DNA from: Candidatus Aquidulcis frankliniae
GTDB taxonomy: Bacteria > Chloroflexota > Limnocylindria > Limnocylindrales > Limnocylindraceae
NCBI GenBank assembly: GCA_009925905.1
Contig: RFPZ01000003.1
Coordinates: forward strand, 1 to 32,792
DNA: 32,792 nucleotides
Direction: 5' to 3'
Position 1 is the stretch's first letter, and every line of letters starts with the position of its first letter. Below the pieces are notes generated by a model, which was not told the DNA's origin, searched no databases, and worked only from the letters and a program-made list of their open reading frames with translations. This document shows, piece after piece, positions 30,347-32,792 of this stretch. A program made the position numbers and the translations under genes.

Positions 30347-30352
30347 AGGATA
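30347..30352 (-). promoter_or_regulatory. Predicted promoter of the amino-acid transporter operon
   Basis: TATCCT on the minus strand, seven bases before the GTG of the Arg-rich short ORF and about 115 bases before the solute-binding gene. No -35 is clear. Confidence 0.45.
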
Positions 30353-30379
30353 GCAGGGGGGTGCTGGCTCGAAACCGCG

Positions 30380-31225
30380 CTACGCGCGGGTAATCACGAC
30401 AGGAGTTCGGCGGACTGCACCGTATCGCTCAGCGGCACTGCCGCGATTGATCGCTAGGGCAAGCCGCCCAGCCGAATCGATGTAGCAGAGCGGCTCTTGC
30501 TCGGGCACATCGCCGAAGCGGTTCGCCCAGACGGTGGTCAGCTGCTTGTCGCCAACGCTGATCTTCAGCGGCTCCCCGGCCGTCAGGGCGCCGATCGACG
30601 ATTCGATGGCCTGGCGGTCGCCCGTCAGCACCAAGGTTCCGAATCCATCCACGATGCGAACGGAGGTATGCAGCACCCCGTCGCCGATCTCAATCGGCAA
30701 CTTAGTCGCGGGAACGAGGTCGCCGGGGGAGATCGGCGAGCCAAGGTCGCCGAAGGGGACCCCCGCCGCAAGGTGCGCAGCTACCGGCGCAAAGAGGTCG
30801 CGTCCGTGGAAGGTGTGCGAGCGGCTTGAGCCCCACCAGCGCTCGTCGTCAAGGATCACCGCCGCCACCGCGCCACCAAGCGCAGCCGCAGCGGGCAGAA
30901 GGAGTCCGTTGTCTGGGCCAATCAACACATCCCCACGTCCACAGCGAACGGCGATCGGCCGTCGCTGCGTGCCTACGCCAGGATCAACCACCGCGACATG
31001 CGCCCCGATCGGTAGGTGCACGAGTGATTCAACGAGCGCTTCAGCCCCGGCCTCGACGTCATACGGAGGGATCGCATGGGTGAGGTCAAGGGTCCGCGCC
31101 TCTGGGGCGATCCCCAGCACCACGCCCGAAAGAACTCCTGCAGAGGGGTCACGCAGCCCAAAGTCGGTCATAAAGGTGACCAGCCGTGGTTGCGCGTGCA
31201 TGGGACCAAGTGGATCAAAACTCAT
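30380..31225 (-). CDS. SAM hydroxide adenosyltransferase (DUF62 family)
   Basis: A 281-residue protein of the fluorinase/chlorinase superfamily. The DUF62 branch hydrolyses S-adenosylmethionine to adenosine and methionine. Motifs are FMTDFGLRDPSAG (18-30), THAIPP (49-54), VVDPGVGT (79-86), GPDNGLL (103-109) and TFHGRDLFAP (138-147), whose His and Arg with the nearby Asp form the proposed hydroxide-activating triad of this branch. The usual FGN near the C-terminal domain reads VDGFGTLVLTG here, a mild deviation. The ATG at 31225 follows TACGCT by seven bases. An in-frame ATG at 31201 is a possible alternative start. It is separate from the transporter operon downstream. Confidence 0.9.
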   Translation of the reverse strand: MSFDPLGPMHAQPRLVTFMTDFGLRDPSAGVLSGVVLGIAPEARTLDLTHAIPPYDVEAGAEALVESLVHLPIGAHVAVVDPGVGTQRRPIAVRCGRGDVLIGPDNGLLLPAAAALGGAVAAVILDDERWWGSSRSHTFHGRDLFAPVAAHLAAGVPFGDLGSPISPGDLVPATKLPIEIGDGVLHTSVRIVDGFGTLVLTGDRQAIESSIGALTAGEPLKISVGDKQLTTVWANRFGDVPEQEPLCYIDSAGRLALAINRGSAAERYGAVRRTPVVITRA

Positions 31226-31232
31226 GGAGCGC

Positions 31233-31238
31233 AGCGTA
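31233..31238 (-). promoter_or_regulatory. Predicted leaderless promoter of the DUF62 gene
   Basis: TACGCT on the minus strand, seven bases before the ATG at 31225. No ribosome site is present. Confidence 0.45.
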
Positions 31239-31266
31239 GCGGAGGCGATTCAATGAGGTGCTGGGG

Positions 31267-31740
31267 TCAACCCCAGCGCGAGAGCTCCGCTTCAATGTTG
31301 AGTGGCTGCACCACGGCGTGTTCGGCGTAGTCGCCCCACGCGTCCGCTGGAACCTGCCACATGATTTCGAACTCGTTGCCGTCGGGATCCGCGCCGTAAA
31401 GGCTCTTACTTACTCCGTGATCACTGGCCCCGGTGAGTGCACCGAGCTCACCGAGCGCCTGCGCCGCTGCGGCGAGGTCGCGCATCGTTGGAACCTCCCA
31501 AGCGAGGTGATAGAGGCCGGTTCCGCCACGTGCTGGTCGGGGTGCCTCGGGCCCAACCTCAAAGAGGCCAAGGTCATGGTGATTCGTGGTCGTTGCTGAA
31601 CGCATGAAGATCGCCTTCCCGCCGAACTCTTCGCTCACCTCAACGAAGCCGAACGCCCGCGTGTAGAACGCGGACGCCTCCTTCACGTTGCGAACAAAGA
31701 GAACGGCGTGGTTAAGGCGCGAGATGCTGAAAGAGCTCAC
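31267..31740 (-). CDS. VOC family (glyoxalase/extradiol dioxygenase-like) protein
   Basis: A 157-residue protein with two VOC units. The first starts ISRLNHAVLFVRNVKEASAFYTRAFGF with His11 as likely metal ligand, followed by RSATTTNHHDLGLFEVG. The second has GLYHLAWEVPTMRDLAAAAQ with another His, and it ends in GADPDGNEFEIMWQVP, where Glu is the usual final metal ligand. This resembles CatE-type extradiol dioxygenase-like proteins. The reaction is unknown. The GTG start overlaps the stop of the upstream small membrane protein as GTGA. Confidence 0.87.
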   Translation of the reverse strand: MSSFSISRLNHAVLFVRNVKEASAFYTRAFGFVEVSEEFGGKAIFMRSATTTNHHDLGLFEVGPEAPRPARGGTGLYHLAWEVPTMRDLAAAAQALGELGALTGASDHGVSKSLYGADPDGNEFEIMWQVPADAWGDYAEHAVVQPLNIEAELSRWG

Positions 31741-31982
31741 GCAGTGAACTCCCTGGCAATCGTGCGCTGCACCGCGAAGTAGGTCGTAAAGTGCAGCACC
31801 GCATAGATCAGGGCGATTCCCTCTTTGAACGAAATCAGTAGTTCGTTCGTTGGATCAATTGGCGATACCGGAATCACTCCTAGAGCCAATCCAAGAGGCG
31901 AACCGAGTGACATTAGCAAGACGACTAGCGCGGCGCGATCCCACATGTATCGGCGCCATGTGCCGACAAAGATCCGCGCCAC
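31737..31982 (-). CDS. Small two-helix membrane protein, unknown
   Basis: An 81-residue protein with hydrophobic segments at about residues 17-38 and 52-70 and a basic N-terminus (RIFVGTWRRYMWDR). I recognise no family. The GTG at 31982 is the only good start codon after the in-frame stop of the LUD gene. There is no ribosome site, but only 33 bases separate it from the LUD stop. It is coupled to the VOC gene by GTGA, so LUD, this gene and the VOC gene probably form one operon. Confidence 0.65.
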   Translation of the reverse strand: MARIFVGTWRRYMWDRAALVVLLMSLGSPLGLALGVIPVSPIDPTNELLISFKEGIALIYAVLHFTTYFAVQRTIAREFTA

Positions 31983-32015
31983 GATGCCAGCCGCAGCAAC
32001 GCCACCCGGCGCGCA

Positions 32016-32627
32016 TTAGAAACCAAGCTCCTCTGCGACGATCACCACGTCAATGCGACCTGGGAACTCGTTGTGAATCGTGAGCGTCTTGTTGATCGCG
32101 CTGTTTACACCGTAAGCGGCCTGCGCGCGAACATCCTCAAGTGGCAAGGTATAAGTCGCGATGCGCTCTGTAGCCTCGGCGAGGTCGCTGACGATCTTCT
32201 GTGCGCCAACAACAAACACCACGTGGCCCGCGCCATAGGCATATGCCGGGAGCTGCGATCCGGTCGCAGAGGCCATCATGAGTTCACCGGTTTCGGTGAC
32301 AGCGTGCACGCTGCCAACGGCAAATGCTGGAGCCGAACCGATTGCGCGCATCTCGGCGCCCTGCGTGTTGCGATCAAGTGCATACATCTTGTCGCGCAGG
32401 CTCTTGTATGGAGCGGCATTCAGCGCTTCGGTGAGACCCGTCGCATCGAGCGTTGCCGAGGTGAAGGTGAAGACCTCCGAACCTGCTGGAATTAAGGCGA
32501 GCACCGCATCTTTGGCGGCTGCCCCATTGGCGACAACCTTTGCGGCGAATCCGTGCTTGTTGAGCGCCGCTACGGCGCGATCGATCTTGGCGGCGTCGGC
32601 CACCTGTTTGAATCGTGCTGCTGACAT
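32016..32627 (-). CDS. LUD domain protein (LutC/YkgG-like)
   Basis: A 203-residue protein of the LUD (lactate utilisation) domain family. It shows GSEVFTFTSATLDATGLTEALN, SAPAFAVGSVHAVTETGELMMASATGSQLPAYAYGAGHVVFVVGAQKIVSDLAEATERI and a C-terminal IDVVIVAEELGF, the usual order of LUD motifs. In lactate oxidation LutC works with LutA and LutB, but neither is here, so this lone form may have another role. The ATG at 32627 is chosen because GGAGG lies six bases upstream; a start seven codons earlier is also open. Its promoter lies in the divergent region at 32671-32729. Confidence 0.88.
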   Translation of the reverse strand: MSAARFKQVADAAKIDRAVAALNKHGFAAKVVANGAAAKDAVLALIPAGSEVFTFTSATLDATGLTEALNAAPYKSLRDKMYALDRNTQGAEMRAIGSAPAFAVGSVHAVTETGELMMASATGSQLPAYAYGAGHVVFVVGAQKIVSDLAEATERIATYTLPLEDVRAQAAYGVNSAINKTLTIHNEFPGRIDVVIVAEELGF

Positions 32628-32670
32628 CGTGGACCTCCTGTGTGCCAACTCCTGTGCGAGCGCTCAGGTA

Positions 32671-32729
32671 GTTGCAGACGCAACCATACCCCTTGACCAA
32701 AATGATTGCAAGTGCAACTATTGCAATCA
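32671..32729. promoter_or_regulatory. Divergent promoter region with paired operators
   Basis: For the LUD operon (minus) there is TTGCAA (32711-32706), a 17-base spacer and TATGGT (32688-32683), the best -35/-10 pair in the window. For the plus-strand gene TTGACC (32693-32698) and AACTAT (32716-32721) have a 17-base spacer. Two inverted repeats overlie these: GTTGC-AGAC-GCAAC (32671-32684) and TGATTGCAA-N9-TTGCAATCA (32703-32729). The layout fits an autoregulated repressor. Confidence 0.55.
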
Positions 32730-32792
32730 ATGGCAACAACAAAAGAGCCCGTGAGCGCCGAGATTGAAGCACTCTCCGCAGTGCTTGGTACC
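32730..32792 (+). CDS. Start of a divergent gene, possibly the local regulator, partial
   Basis: The first 21 codons of an ORF that runs off the window end. It begins MATTKEPVSAEIEALSAVLG, a short polar start leading into a helix, compatible with a MarR-like or similar helix-turn-helix regulator but far too short to identify. The reason to call it is context: its ATG touches a 27-base operator-like repeat and it diverges from the LUD operon. The regulator role is inference only. Confidence 0.45.
   Translation, partial: MATTKEPVSAEIEALSAVLGT

Noticed and set aside
1..32792. Mobile elements, CRISPR arrays, tRNA or rRNA genes, prophage
   Set aside because: I saw no transposase, integrase or recombinase-like protein, no regularly spaced repeats, and no tRNA-like cloverleaf or rRNA segment on either strand, though a tRNA could be missed without a covariance search.

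Overview
This window is compact, GC-rich bacterial DNA with very short intergenic gaps, many 4-base start/stop overlaps and convergent genes that abut or overlap at their stop codons. I see no rRNA, tRNA, CRISPR array, insertion sequence or phage gene. The gene set (cytochrome bd with a short Q-loop, DUF4389, S58 peptidase, a sortase-like protein, lone LUD protein, SAM hydroxide adenosyltransferase, homospermidine synthase) and the streamlined layout would fit a free-living Chloroflexota (Limnocylindria-like) or actinobacterial genome. That assignment is an inference with modest confidence.

Layout. 1-3.9 kb: partial isochorismatase-like hydrolase and DinB protein (minus), TetR regulator, NhaA antiporter, DUF4389 membrane protein, PhnB-like protein, VanZ-like membrane protein. 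3.9-6.0 kb: cysteine biosynthesis operon (leader ORF, cysK, cysE). 6.0-8.0 kb: short ORF plus ABC exporter. 8-9.4 kb: DUF1761 protein and cytochrome P450 (minus). 9.5-14 kb: secreted serine hydrolase/beta-propeller/Fn3 fusion, GH18 lipoprotein, SpoU-type RNA methyltransferase. 14-16.8 kb: sortase-like protein and OafA-type acyltransferase (minus). 16.8-22.8 kb: S58 peptidase, AI-2E family permease, cydAB, MFS exporter. 22.8-26.3 kb: acidic secreted protein, then coupled nucleoside hydrolase and homospermidine synthase (minus). 26.3-27.7 kb: internally shortened GT4 glycosyltransferase and an HExxH protein. 27.7-30.4 kb: polar amino-acid ABC transporter (minus) with an upstream leader ORF. 30.4 kb to the end: SAM hydroxide adenosyltransferase, VOC protein, small membrane protein, LUD protein, and the start of a divergent gene that may be its regulator.

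The strongest unexplained signal is how transcription units begin. At eleven unit heads a TANNNT -10 box ends exactly six bases before an ATG, so the transcript should begin at or next to the start codon (leaderless mRNA). Genes with a longer 5' leader carry a clear GGAGG-type ribosome site instead. Three of the leaderless starts do not open the annotated gene but a very short ORF ahead of it. One is a 30-codon ORF with three Cys codons before cysK-cysE. One is an 11-codon ORF with four consecutive Arg codons before the amino-acid ABC transporter. One is an 18-codon ORF overlapping the ABC exporter start as ATGA. The first two look like ribosome-sensing attenuator leaders matched to the pathway they precede. 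They resemble the leaderless polycysteine short ORFs known from mycobacteria, but the arginine version and this genomic setting look new to me. Several of these promoters also carry perfect palindromes that could be operators.
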